From: Pollenia angustigena
Taxonomy: Eukaryota; Arthropoda; Insecta; Diptera; Polleniidae
Length of the DNA: 64,000 nucleotides
Assembly (NCBI GenBank): GCA_930367215.1
Contig: OV884059.1
Location: forward strand, 20,856,945-20,920,944
Direction of reading: 5' to 3'
The notes below the pieces were generated by a model. The model was not told the DNA's origin and made no database searches. It worked only from the letters and a program-made list of their open reading frames with translations. Both the position numbers and the translations under genes were made by a program. Shown here piece after piece: positions 31,889 through 43,611 of the stretch. Position 1 is the stretch's first letter. Each line of letters starts with the position of its first letter.

Positions 31889-32882
31889 TACAGTTTTTCT
31901 TTTCCCGGACTTTTTCATTTCCCGGGAATTCCCGCTAAATCCATGCAAAATATTACTTAAATTAATTAATTTAAACAAATAACATATCCTGAGATCAATT
32001 ACATAAGTTTATAAATGCATTCAACTTTTTTATTTCTGTGGCAAAAAGGAAAAAGTGCTTAATGTTCAAAAGTACACCTCATTTTGTAGGATTTTTGATG
32101 AAGTTATAGCAAAATTACTTTTTGGTTATCTTTTTTCAATGTGCTCTTGGACTATTAAGAACTTCCTACCTGTGACATTAGGAGTTTTTAGCAATGAAAA
32201 CTTAAAAAACTATAAGCGCAGAGAACTGATGATTTCCTTTATAAATAACTTTTGTCATCATCTCTTTTTGAGCATCTAATCCGAAAAATCTTTTATGCAG
32301 TTGCTCTTCATAGAAAATTTTTTTGAGCAAGTGGAAAAAAACTTTTTTTCGTTTTAATAAAATAAGTCTGGGTCTTTAAACAAATTAAAAATTCGGTACA
32401 TTTTCACTCTTCTTCTTTCGAAATTTCCGAGCATTAAACATTAAAGCTTGCCTTAATTATTGGATATAAATTGACATATCTTTGGCGTTTGGCAAAAATG
32501 TCTTAAGTTAAAAGCCGTTGTTTTTTGTTATGTAAAATGGAAAAATATTTATTTTGTGTATTTTACAGACTTTTCCTAAGAGAAGATGAAAACGATTAGA
32601 AGCAGTTCTGTTAGACTAAAGTGATTTAAACCAAACCAAAGAGAAAAAATTCAATTAAAGCCAATCAAAAATCCAAAATGCGTTTTTTTCACTTAAGACT
32701 TTTTTGCCTAACGGCTAAGAGCTATTTCATGACACAATTTAATTACAATTTGTAATTATCAGCAGTAAAGTTGCCATAATTAAATAAAAAAAAAAAATCC
32801 CGGGAATTCCCGCTCGAAATTTCCCGGGATTTTTTCTTGAAAAATGTGCGGGATCCCGGGAAATCCCGTGTGAAAAACACTA
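31889..32882. mobile_element. hAT-like element, 994 bp
   Basis: GTGTGAAC (31881-31888) and GTTTGAAC (32883-32890) are an 8-bp duplication with one mismatch. The ends TACAGTTTTTC and TAGTGTTTTTC (inverted) lead into subterminal TTTCCCGGGAATTCCCG palindromes at both sides. A 74-codon frame at 32055-32279 lies inside but shows no recognisable hAT motif. A non-autonomous hAT is the best reading. Confidence 0.75.
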
Positions 32883-32890
32883 GTTTGAAC

Positions 32891-33345
32891 CAACACTCAG
32901 GATATAAAATTACAATTAAATTAAAACGAAAAAGCCCTGTTCTTGAAATCAATTCATAATAGGGAGAGTTTCGTTGAATAGAAGTTCACTAAAAAGAAGG
33001 TCGACTGTAGTATGACTATTACTTTTTTCTCCATTACCCTTTTTGGGAGCATATGCATTTGCTATTCAACAAGTATTCTTGGATTTTGGGCATCCAATTT
33101 TTTTTATCCTGCAATTTTGTTTATTCACATGACCATTTAGGTGAAAATGAGGGCCTCATCGCTATCCGATAAGATCTTTGTGTTTGAATAAACGAAGGCT
33201 GACTTTCAAAATAAAAAAATAAGCAACTTTCCATCATAAATGTTGCAAGTTTTTCAGAAGTTAATTCTAAAAATAAACGTTAACAAAAAATTTATTCACT
33301 TTTTAATGAATAACACAAGGCAACAAAATCGAAAAAATTTTAATA
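32891..33345. other. Spacer
   Basis: AT-rich sequence with no supported feature. Confidence 0.35.
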
Positions 33346-33867
33346 CCATGTGAGATAAGGCCATGGTGGCTCTATCTCTCATTCAATAGGGAGATAAAGC
33401 CTTTTTTTCATTTGAATGGGAGATAAAGCCATCGTGGCCTTAGCTCACATTAGCAATATTATAAAATGGCTTTATGTCTCATTTCAGTTCCGGAGACACT
33501 AAAGTTAAGTATTGAAATCTGGCTTCGCATACTAAAACTTTTCTGCGTGCTTAGGGGGTTTTTCCTCCAGTAGGACGCGGCAGGTGGCTGCGCTGAATAC
33601 AGTTTTTTTGCGTGCGTCACAAGAATAAAAAAATTTTTTCAATGATAACTTAGGATTTTCCCTTTTACAGAATGTTTACACCATGCATAACAATATTCTG
33701 AAAAAATATGGCTTTATCTCTCATTTGCGAAAAAAATATAGCTTTATCTCTCATTTCGCAAAATTTTAAATATGTCCTTACCTCTCAATTATTGGGCAAT
33801 AAGGCCACTATGGCTTTATCTCCCATTCAATTGAGCAATAACGCCATCATTGCCTTATCTCACATGG
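33346..33867. mobile_element. Foldback-like element with GAGATAAAGCCAT sub-repeats
   Basis: CCATGTGAGATAAGGC at the left and its near-perfect inverted copy GCCTTATCTCACATGG at the right are the ends. Each arm contains several copies of a degenerate GAGATAAAGCCAT/TGG sub-repeat, direct within an arm and inverted between arms. The centre (about 33520-33610) carries CTGGCTTCGCATACTAAAAC, similar to the central palindrome of the element at 26573. A convincing duplication was not found (only TTTTAA on each side). Confidence 0.7.
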
Positions 33868-34930
33868 TTTTAAATTATATCTAGATAATCAAACAGTTTA
33901 AAATTTAATTTTCAAAATTTCCTCTTAAATTACTCTGAATAAGTTCAATCAAGTTTAACGATAATTAAATTAACTTTCAAGAAAAGAATTTTTCTTTTTT
34001 TTGTTTTTAATTGAAAATAATTTCAAAAATTCAATTATACTCGTCTGTAGACATTAAATTGATTAAAGAATCAATACTAACATCAAGTACACAAGGGTCA
34101 GATACGTTATTATAAACTTTAAATGTAATTTATGTATTTTCTTGTCTGCTTGTAAATTCTCATGCAGGCAATCATTCCAGTTAGTCATTTTATTTTTTTG
34201 CTGTTGGAATCTATGATAAGCTTAATTATGTTGGCGGTGTATTGAATAATTTATGAAATATTATTAATGTAGTTTTAAGGAAATCTACGATTATTATAAT
34301 CGTTTGAAAGTTATGTTTTTAATGTAAAAATTATTTGGTATTAAATAGTTTCTGGTAACTAATTGATTAGATTATAACTTTTACTTTTTTCTCTTATGTC
34401 ATTAAGAAAGAAAGGGGAATAAGGTTTATTTTTATTCCTTCACCAAAGATAATTAATGATTAAAGTGAGTATGTGGGTGATTATCAATTTAAGTAAACAG
34501 TTTGTGAGTTTCTAAAATTTGAGAGGCTTTTATATTATAGTTTTGGCCGCATTAAATGGGTCTTGAAATAAAATTATATTTTTCGAATTTTTACCATTTT
34601 TGTGTATTGAGCGTTAGATTTGCTAAAGGCACTTAATCACTACTCTCTTAAAAAAAATTAAAAACAATCGTAAATGGAAATTAAGAATTAAGACAGTTTT
34701 TTTTTAATTTTGTCTGGGATCACACGGTAATTTTTAAAGATAATTCTTTTAAAAAATGTGCACATGACTAAATTTCAGGCCAAATCTTCGTTCAAATAAA
34801 ACTAATTTAATCTAAATCAAACGACAATATTAGACGTCTTGCCAAGTTCAAATTATTATTCGTATCAAAATGCAATCTTTCCACTATATACTTTCTTCGG
34901 ATATTGGCAGTTTCAGCGATAAGTCTAGTT
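33868..34930. other. AT-rich spacer
   Basis: No repeat copy, gene or RNA is recognised. Confidence 0.4.
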
Positions 34931-35472
34931 TTTGTCGGTTAATTAATTAAGAAGGTATAGAAGGTGGTGCTTTTACCTTTTTTGCTTTATTTAACGCCGT
35001 AAATGTTAAAATTATGCCAAATTTAAAGAACCGGTTGATTAGCTAATAAGATATAGGAAGGGGGAGCGTTTGCCCCTATTTCACGCCCTAAATAATAAAA
35101 ATTATAGACTATAGTTGCTTTCAGATGTTAAAACCTGTCATATTTCAAGAAAATCGGTTGATTAGTTAAGAAGATATGGGAAGGGGGAGTTTTTAGCCGT
35201 TTTGTCCTATTTTATGCCCTCTAGCGATAGTGAATATACACATAAGACATTACGGATACATGGTTTGGTAACAATATAAAATCATAATATATGGAAAATG
35301 GAGGGCATTTTGCTGATATTTGTATGGGAATAATCTAAATGCCATATCTCCGGAACCCCTGGGCCGATTTCGTGCAAAATTCACATAAACCATCCACAGA
35401 CTATCCCCAAAGTACCCGTTTTCGCAGTTAGTGGTGACATAAAAGTGTACACCTCTTTTTATTTATATAGAT
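34931..35472 (-). mobile_element. Helitron-like fragment, minus strand
   Basis: On the minus strand it starts TCTATATAAATAAAAAGAGG, the same kind of 5' end as the other two Helitrons. Three diverged ~100-120-bp direct repeats follow (starts near 34937, 35034 and 35154), each with a GGTTGATTAG-like block then GAAGATATGGGAAGGGGGAG. The 3' CTAG end was not fixed with confidence, so the left boundary is approximate. Confidence 0.5.
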
Positions 35473-36089
35473 ATGCAATATACAGTATTTATCGCTTATA
35501 TGCATTTCATAATTTGCACGTTTTTTGTGCTTTTTTCAAATGCATCTTTAAAAACTCGCTTATGTGAACACACAGGGCTTTAAGAAAAACTTGTTTGATT
35601 TGTTCAACATTATAAAAAAAAAATTATTTTACTTGCATAAAAAGTGCATGAATATATGCGAAGTTAAAATTTTAATTAGCAAATTTAGTTTTGATAAAAT
35701 AATTTTTGTACACTTTTTTTTTGTAATTTAATCAAGTCTGAAACGAGATTTTCTTAAAGCAAATTATTAAAATTTTATAAAATTGTGATGCATAATAGCG
35801 GGATATGCATATAAGCGAATGCTTTTATACGATGCAGATTCGGCTATTTTAAATAGCAAACTATAATTGTACAAGTTGGAAGGCTTGTAACCGGTGTGTA
35901 TATAAAGGTTAATAACCAATCCCAATAAAAAATTGTATCATTTTGCGAAGCACTAAAGGTACATTTAAAAAAATAAGCGCACAAATATGCGCTACGCAAT
36001 AAGACATACAGAAATGCAGTAAAGTAAGTAAACGAACTCTCAACAACTTTTATTAAAAAAAAAAATAACATTTCAAGTTCCCTTACCAC
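35473..36089. other. AT-rich spacer
   Basis: Nothing is recognised; minus-strand ORF 35844-36089 lacks any motif. Confidence 0.35.
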
Positions 36090-36315
36090 GAAGCAGGTTT
36101 GTAAGGGAGAATACTAAAAAAAAAAAACGGTATCAAAACATTCAGTGTGTAAAGCTGATCGTTACATCCAACAATTTTTATGTGCGCTGAATAATGCGCT
36201 TTATGTGTCAAAAATGTATTGCTTCAAAGTGGGAACTCGCCATATAAAATTCATGTCTTCCGTAAGCGCAATGGTAAGCGAAACTTTTATGTTTCTCCCT
36301 TACAAACCTGCTTCG
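36090..36315. mobile_element. MITE with ACGAAGCAGGTTTGTAAGGG termini
   Basis: The 22-bp ends are inverted copies, 226 bp apart, with no clear duplication. The interior repeats GCGCT-type motifs and has no coding frame of note. Confidence 0.65.
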
Positions 36316-37592
36316 TTGGAAGCTCCATTTTTTATTGGGATGTGTATATAAGCGATAAACACTGTCCTTTTGAAATAATTTGACTTACAAAATATGCTTG
36401 TCCATTTTTTTCACAAAAATTGAAGTTAATGTAAATTTTCCTTTACCTCTTTAAATAACTAAATTAAACTTGCCAAAAGTGCTAAAAAATCAAATGTACG
36501 CAAATACACGCATATTTTTTTTTAATCCAATGTGAACTTCACACGCAATTGAATTTTAACATAAACTTAAGATACAAAACTTCAAGGTCAATCGTTTTTA
36601 GCATTTTTTTTTTTTGCAAATCCGCTTAAAATCTATTTGCTTTCAAAAAAAAATTTTTATGTTATTTGATATTTGCAATAAATAAAAATGTCAAATTAGA
36701 AGTGCCTTACAATTTCCATTCCGTTTTTTTGTTTGTTTTTGAACTCAATACGCACTTTTTGCTACGCATTTTAATTTGTAAATATTTCACACTCAAATGT
36801 AAAAGTTTATTATCAAGCCAGCGCAAATACACAGACCACAATTTATGATCATTTCATGCGTAAATTGTAAATAAAATTTTATACTTTTGAATTGCATTGA
36901 CACAGTTTATATTTTAATTGAATAGATTATAAAAAAAGTTTGTTTTTTTATATTGTATAAAAAACTGAAAACTAGAAAATATAATGAAATGTTTTATCAG
37001 CAAAATTTTATTTACTTTTTTTTTTTATTCAAATAAAAACAAGTTTGAGTTATAATCGGCTTAAAAGTGCTTTATAAGTTTTTCTTGAAAAAGAAAAATA
37101 ATTCAGTCGTAAGCAAATTTCGCCATTATCTAAGTTGTATAGGACCTCCTTAAGTCGATTTATTGAAAAAATCACTATTTCGGACACTTAAGTTCCATAA
37201 AACTTGTCGTACGACATGTTTTTACAATTGACTTGTTTAATTTTCCACTGCAAAATATAAACATGTCTTGTTAAAACAGGAAGCTGCGGTCCACTACTCA
37301 CGGAATCTTTAGCCGACTAAAGTTGATATTTTTCAATACCGATAAATGGATGTTCTTTAAACCATTTTATAGCAATAAATACATAGATATGTATATAAAT
37401 AACGTTTCATTATTATATATTCAACTGCTGTTTTCAAATTTTAAGAAGAAAAAAATCGTTGAGATGGCTGAACATTTTTGTTGCGACAGCACGCCATTTT
37501 TAAACCTAGAACGACTTTAGTGCCTGCAAAAACTATGCGAAAAAAACAGAGCCCATGTCAGAAGCAACTTAAATGTTTATTTGTGACAGAAT
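36316..37592. other. AT-rich spacer
   Basis: No repeat copy, gene or RNA is recognised. Confidence 0.4.
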
Positions 37593-37853
37593 GGCTGTTT
37601 TCCTAAACGCCTGTTGCATTGTAGTAATACATGGCAACATGTTCTTAAATGCAACCATAAAAATTTTGACAATGCATTTAGTTCCGAAATGCAACTTTGT
37701 AGTTGTCACTGCGCAGAGAAAAGCAAATAATGCAGTTAAAATAATGTCTATGCAAACCATATTCATATACAATACCTAGTAGGTGAAAATTTAAGTACAC
37801 AATGCATCAACACGGTATTGATACATTGTGAACACACGTTTAGGAAAACAGCC
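37593..37853. mobile_element. MITE, GGCTGTTTTCCTAAACG termini (AAT duplication)
   Basis: GGCTGTTTTCCTAAACG and CGTTTAGGAAAACAGCC are inverted ends, with near-terminal mismatches after 17 bp. AAT on both sides (37590-37592 and 37854-37856) is a 3-bp duplication compatible with PIF/Harbinger-like elements. It starts the first of three MITEs within 1.1 kb. Confidence 0.75.
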
Positions 37854-37962
37854 AATATGATAAATCTTCTGAAAACAACAATTTTGACAGACATGCAAAA
37901 TTGCTTGTGAGTTGAAAGGTTAACAGGTCAGATGTTAAAACATGTCGTGTATGAGAGGCTTA

Positions 37963-38342
37963 AGCTTCGTTCACAATTAGCAGCAACCATTTCACTGGTG
38001 TTTAGAATACAGCAACAATTTTTTTTTCACACACTCACACATTTTGCATTCAGAAACAGTTTGCAAATTTTGCCCACAACAATATTACTTATTTATGTAT
38101 TATTATTTTTTAAAACATTTTGTTAAAATTTTCTTTCAAAACTAAATAAAATTATTATAAAAGACATTTTCAATTTCATACAAATTGTTGCTTAAGTAAT
38201 AAAAGTAGACTCAACTTTCTTTTTTAAAACTTTAGTTAAATTTTTGTTCGAAAAATGAAAGAAAAAAACATGAAATAGATACTTTGGGATTAAAGAATAT
38301 AGAAGAAAAAACGAAATTGTTGCTCCCATTGTGAACAAAGCT
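37963..38342. mobile_element. PIF/Harbinger-like MITE (TTA duplication)
   Basis: AGCTTCGTTCACAATTAGCA and its inverted counterpart ending ATTGTGAACAAAGCT are the ends; TTA flanks both sides (37960-37962 and 38343-38345). The interior is AT-rich without a transposase. Confidence 0.83.
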
Positions 38343-38514
38343 TTAAGGAGACATACAGCCATCTCACAGAGTACAATTCCGTTTGGAAACGGAATTCATT
38401 CCGTATTTTGGTGCTTCAGAAATTTTAATCATGAACAATTTTTTACATTCAACAAAAACACACAAAACAAAAGATGCATAACTGAAAAGAAAAAAGCAAA
38501 ATTTTAAACATTTA

Positions 38515-38703
38515 AGCTTCGTACAGACGGTGGTCAGATCTTACAATGTTGTCATTAAATTTGCCTAAAAACGTCTTGCAACTGTGTGAACATTGTAAGC
38601 TCAGTTACATTTGGCAGATGTGTAAAACGAATGCATCTGACAATGGCACCATTGTCAGATAAATGACAACATTGTAAGATCTGACCACCGTCTGTACGAA
38701 GCT
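38515..38703. mobile_element. PIF/Harbinger-like MITE (TTA duplication), very similar arms
   Basis: AGCTTCGTACAGACGGTGGT pairs with ACCACCGTCTGTACGAAGCT, and pairing continues without mismatch through AATGTTGTCATT, about 42 bp. TTA is duplicated at 38512-38514 and 38704-38706. Its first seven bases match the neighbour at 37963, so both may use the same transposase. Confidence 0.88.
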
Positions 38704-38706
38704 TTA

Positions 38707-39010
38707 CAATTTTAAATTTTTTTCTTGTGCAGCAATTAATGATACGTCCGCCGTATTGACTTTTTAAATTTCACAAATTTTAAAGTTTTATCACTTTTTT
38801 TATGCATAAATAAAAACTTAAATGTAAACATTCCTTTGTTGTTTTGCTAAGTTAATTTGTTGTCATATTACACAGTGATAAATACTGATGGTGCCAAATG
38901 GGTTACATAAAAATCGCTTAAAATTTTTTTTTTCGGACTGGTAAAAACCCGGGTTTAAAAAAAAAACCCAACCCAGTGGGGTTTTTCATGGGTTTTATTG
39001 GGTTTCGGAA
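38707..39010. other. Spacer with AACCC/GGGTTT block
   Basis: AAAACCCGGGTTTAAAAAAA near 38945 and a related inverted block near 43085-43130 could be the ends of a decayed hAT element enclosing 39011-43080. This is weak. Confidence 0.35.
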
Positions 39011-39175
39011 CATATAAATGAATTTGACAATGACATTCATAGAATTTTAAATAACGTTCAGTTGTATAAAGAAGCTTTGAATCTCCAACAAATGTTACTC
39101 AAAGTTCAAAAAGATCTAAATGCTGTACAAAGTGACTCCGCTACAATTGCAACTGCCATTGATGTAATTTGTTGA
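39011..39175 (+). pseudogene. hAT transposase fragment
   Basis: A 54-codon open stretch reads INEFDNDIHRILNNV, then YKEALNLQQMLLKVQKDLNA and VQSDSATIATAIDV, and stops at TGA. The VQSDSAT-like block is common in insect hAT transposases between the catalytic core and the C-terminal dimerisation domain. No catalytic residue or dimerisation domain is left. Identification is from family memory and is tentative. Confidence 0.5.
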
Positions 39176-39295
39176 ACAATGATATGCTACTGTCAAAACG
39201 GAATTTTGTTGAAACGCGTACTTACTCCAATTCATTATGTATTTGGCGAATGTGATGCATCCCAAATATGTATATAAGAATAAATGTATGCAAAC

Positions 39296-40064
39296 TAGAG
39301 TTTGCTAAAAACCGTTAAAATGTGAAACCACGGTGTCGGTTTTAAAATGATTAAAACCGGTCGGTTTCGGGGTTGAAAATATAAAAGTTAAATTTCATAC
39401 ATAAACATATATATTTTTTTATTTGTTTCAATGCAGGTACTTTTATTAACATTTGTATACCTGGACCTGGTAATTTATTTTTTGACTTGTTTCCATTTTT
39501 TTATATAATAAGTTAGTATTGAACGAAACATTGTGTATTGCTCAATCAAAGTGCTTTTTACAAGAAAATGAGAAAAAAGTGTAAACGCCGTGGGCATCGC
39601 AATTGCCCCAGTGTCAAAAAGCATACGCAACACATAAGAATTCTGTCTTTACAGTTTTTTCGAAGAATTATTTCACTTTCCCACAAAATGTTCCTGCTGT
39701 AGCATGCTATAGCCATAAAACTCCTTACATATAAAAGTAGTCCCAGCCTTGCCAAGGGGTTCGTTAGTGTGAGTTTTTTCAATAGCCACAAAAACTCCAT
39801 ACAAAATACTAGTGGTTCCAGCCAGGCTTAGATGGTAGTTTTTTGAATTTTAAGAATTTTGAAATACCTTGCTATTGTTGCATGCTGTTATGTATAAAGT
39901 TTCTGTATATAAAGTTCCAGTATTATGTATAATTTGCAATTTCTTTAAGCATAAATATATTGTTAAAGTTAATCTTAAAACCGAGGTTTTTTTTGTCGGT
40001 TTTCGGTTTTTAGGCATTTAAAACCGTGGTTTCGATTTCGGTTAAAACCGAGCAGCAATCCCTA
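39296..40064. mobile_element. hAT-like element, TAGAGTTTGCT termini
   Basis: TAGAGTTTGCT and TAGGGATTGCT (inverted) are the ends. ATGCAAAC (39288-39295) and ATACAAAC (40065-40072) make an 8-bp duplication with one mismatch. Subterminal blocks of AAACCG, GGTTTT and AACCACGG lie in inverted order. No transposase is recognised in the 769 bp. Confidence 0.75.
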
Positions 40065-40272
40065 ATACAAACTAATTAGTCAAGAAAACGTAGATAGCAG
40101 AAGAATGGATATGTCAAAAGCACCTCTCATTTCTTGCACCCTGTTTGGCATTTAAAATTTAAGTTGCCGAATATTTTTCACAATAACGGTATTCAGTTCA
40201 GATTTTATTTGATTGGAAAAAGCACACAAGAAAAAGTATTTACACTAAAAGTTGCAATTTAAATAGCCTTAA

Positions 40273-42246
40273 CCCTCTAACCCGCAAGAGTGCCTCAAGA
40301 CACGCATTACAAAACACCAATTAACTTAAAAAGTAATTATAATTTGAATGCTAAATTTAACGGTGACTTTAGTTACAGATCTAGTAACATTTCACTTGAA
40401 GGTTGCAATGCATTCTGACTCTTGATTTTTGTTCTGTCAGCTGTTTTGTGGGAGAAGTCATAATTTTAGCGCGTGAAATTTTTTTTTTTTTTTTTAAATC
40501 AAAGTTATACTAACTTCTCGTCGCCCGATGTATTCGGAATAATTTTTTTTTAAAGGTTAGATATTCTTTTTTCAGTTCATGCGTTTGTGAGTGTTAAACA
40601 ATTAAAACAAGTGTGTTGAGAACGCAAAAACTGAGGAGTGCCTCAGGGCCCTGTTGCGGGTTGCGGCTAAATTTATCGGCGTGTTATATTTCATAGTTTT
40701 TTACTCTTTTGTTATAATATTTTGCAATTTTTTATCAAAAAAAAAAATAATAATAACAATAATAGGAATGACAGATAGAGACCGCATACGTATTAAGTTA
40801 TCCGCCTTGACTGATGATCAGTTGGTAGAGTTTATGGATGCAATAGAAACAGACGAAGAAGACGATTTCAATAGCGATGATGAAGAAAATTACCCAATTT
40901 ATGCGCCGGATGAAATTTTTCAGGCAGACGAACGATGCATTTCACAATATATTAGTAAAATGCAAAAAAATACTTTGTTTTTCACCGAGACACTAAACAT
41001 ATCTATGAATATAAGTGCATTTGACATACATTCGGGATCATCATCATGAAGAAGCTTTTCGAGGAGATTCATCGCTGACACCAAAAATTAAAGAACTACA
41101 AACCCTAATGAACATATTTTGTTATTTCTTCACAAACGAAATAATGGAAATAATTGCCTCTGAAACAAATGGAGCAGCTGTTGCCAAAAACTTCGCTGAT
41201 GAACTATAACATTCAATGGAATATTGTTGTATATGTCGGTTTACCGGTGTCAAAATTTGGAGAGTTACTGGGGTAAAAATGCGTTCGCCCCTTTTCAATA
41301 TACGATTTGAGGCAATAAAAAAGTATTTATCTTTCCGAGATGAAAGCGAGCGAATCAAGAAAGGTGAACCTGGTTATGATTCATTGTTTCGAATTCGAAC
41401 TTCGGCCAACGAACTCAACAAGAAATTTGATTCCGTGCCGAAACATGCTCGACTTTGTGTCGACGAGCAAATGTGCAGCACCAAAATGCGACATCATCTT
41501 TGACAGTACATGCCAAACAAGCCACTCAAATGGGGAATAAAATTATCCGTCTTATGCGATTCGTTCGGCTTTGCTTATCGCTTTGAAGTGTACAATGGAG
41601 CAGGCGATAACGTAGTATTACCGGGAGCCCCCGATCTTGGTGCAACTTCAAATCTTGTTGTGCGCTTGACACAAACAGTTACCAACTTTACGTTGGTCGT
41701 CCAGACAGTGGGCCAAGAACACCACGTCCAGAAACTCTACAAGAAGATCAACAGACACGAAGTTCAAAAGTTCGCGAAAGAGCTAAACATTCAGTTGTTC
41801 GTTGACGTCCGTTATGATAATATCGACCAATTTCCAATCTGGTTAGGCAAATAAGGTGGAAAAAGATGGTGCAAACTATGCAAAAAGTCTCAAACACAGT
41901 GTGGTTGCTCAAAATGCGATCTTCATTTATGTTGCTCAAATGCCAAAAATTGTTTTTATGAGTATCATCGTAGAAAGTAAAACAGATTTTCTTATTTTTT
42001 TAATATCTTTCCCATTAGTTTTTCAATAAAACCGTATCATAATTAAAAGTTTATATCTCATTGTTTTTTACACCTAAACCGGCAACAGTGCCCTGAGGCA
42101 CTCTTCACCTTTTTGCACCTGGCTTCTAAACCTAATTTGCAAATTAGTTTCTGATGACTTTTTTAAGTTAAGTGGATCATAATTTCTCTAAAAAAAATTA
42201 TTCGAAAACTAGTTTATAGCTTTTTTACAGTTTGCGGGTTAGAGGG
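40273..42246 (+). mobile_element. piggyBac-like element, full length
   Basis: TTAA is duplicated exactly at 40269-40272 and 42247-42250, and the ends are inverted CCCTCTAACCCGCAA with a conserved CCC start, as in piggyBac. Subterminal inverted repeats (GAGTGCCTCAAGAC near 40288 and CCTGAGGCACTC near 42090, with another copy near 40636) complete the usual end structure. The 1974-bp element holds one decayed transposase gene. Confidence 0.93.
40768..41980 (+). pseudogene. piggyBac transposase, broken
   Basis: Reading starts at MTDRDRIRIK and runs through an acidic N-terminal region (ETDEEDDFNSDDEENY) typical of piggyBac. The catalytic domain follows in shifted frames: FEAIKKYLSFRDES, then RLCVDEQM with the first catalytic Asp at about 41460, YMPNKPLKWGIKL, then FEVYNGAG and VVRLTQTV. 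The region that should carry the second Asp (usually in a DNF/DNYF motif) is lost by deletion. After IWLGK and an in-frame stop at about 41852 comes the Cys-rich C-terminal finger CKLCKKSQTQCGCSKC ... CFYEYHR. At least three frame breaks or stops and the deletion make it inactive. An intact protein would excise precisely at TTAA. Confidence 0.92.
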
Positions 42247-42250
42247 TTAA

Positions 42251-42687
42251 ACCAATTGTAAACAATCAGGTTTAAAAGTTGCAACATTGCAGTTTTTTCC
42301 ATTTAACATTATTTTCATCTTCATAATCTATTTCCATTAAAGACGTAATAATAAGATGGCAGGCTGTTTTTATTTGACACGACAAATATGTACAAAATCA
42401 CACTTTGAAATTATAATAAAGACATTCAACATGAGTTCAATTTTCCATTTTCCTTTTTTTTGCAATCTAAAAAATCAGAACTGAACAACAATGGTCAAAA
42501 ATTTAAAATTTTTTGGCTTCGGTAATAAATTGCCCTGCTAGTTCAGCATCAATAGAAAACATTTTTCCCCCTTATTGTTTAATATAGAATAACCATAGAA
42601 ATCGTCTTGGATTGGGAAAAGCATTAGCTCTTGTTAAAATGTATTGACATTTAAAATCTGAGCCACTTTTTATGTATAGGACTTTAA
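42251..42687. other. AT-rich spacer
   Basis: Nothing is recognised. Confidence 0.35.
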
Positions 42688-42865
42688 CCTCAATTTCGGC
42701 CTTTCCAAAATCAAATTCAGGTTTTTAAAAAACAAATTCAGAATTTTCGTAATCCAATTAAGTATTTTACGAATCATATTCCGCATTTTTCAAATCAAAT
42801 TCATTTTAAAAATCCTGATTTTGAATTTTAAAATGAATTAGATTTATAAAAGGCCGAAATTGAAG
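42688..42865. mobile_element. TTAA-flanked MITE (piggyBac-like)
   Basis: CCTCAATTTCGGCCTTT and its inverted counterpart AAAGGCCGAAATTGAAG are the ends, with TTAA at 42684-42687 and 42866-42869. The interior repeats an AAATCAAATTCA-like motif in both orientations. Confidence 0.78.
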
Positions 42866-42869
42866 TTAA

Positions 42870-43611
42870 ATACCTTTAAGCGGTATACTATCTATGTTTC
42901 AATTAATAAATAGAGAAAAGCCCACTAACGTTAAGTCAACATACGGAGAAATGGGCATATAAACACTTTGTATGCATTTTATAATAATTTTGTTTTATTT
43001 TGTAAAAAAAATTTAAAAATTATACTACCTTTGAATAAATGAATATAAAGAAAAAAAACGCACTTGGGTTTTTTAAAACAAAATACCCATTAAAACCCGG
43101 ATGAGTTTTTCTGGGTTACCCAGTGGGCAGCCAAACCTGTTGTGTACTGAATGGCAAATACGGAATTGACAGCAAACCCAACGGAATATGTGACACGGCT
43201 AATAATATGAGCAAAATGCGAACTTGCCAGTTCGTTTTCCATTATCATATTCATCAAACGCCCGGAAAGAACATTTGTATGATTACTAGGTGAAATAATT
43301 GGTCAATTTAGTTAATATTTTTTGGTTAGGTAAAATCGTAATGGACGCTCTCAATTGCCAGTACATTCGGAGGCATGCCTGTTATAATACCCTTAAAAGG
43401 ATCTCTGGATTTAGTTATATTCAACTAAAGTAGATTATACACAAACGAAAATAAAAAAATTTTTTCCCTAACTGGACGAATCTGCGATTTCTGTTGGTTA
43501 AATGACAAAGAAAACGTAAATTTTAAATTTTATTATATTTTTATTCTTAACTATTTTACTTTTTTTTACTATTGTTCCTCTATATGTTTTATTCTTAACT
43601 GCACAGAAAAA
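42870..43611. other. Spacer; possible right end of a hAT element near 43130
   Basis: GGGTTACCCAGTGGGCAGCC near 43110 resembles in inverted form the AACCC block near 38945. Otherwise nothing is seen. Confidence 0.3.

Noticed and set aside
38930..43130. One 4.2-kb hAT element enclosing the piggyBac element
   Set aside because: The AACCC-type blocks at both sides and a hAT transposase piece are suggestive, but no precise termini or 8-bp duplication could be found.
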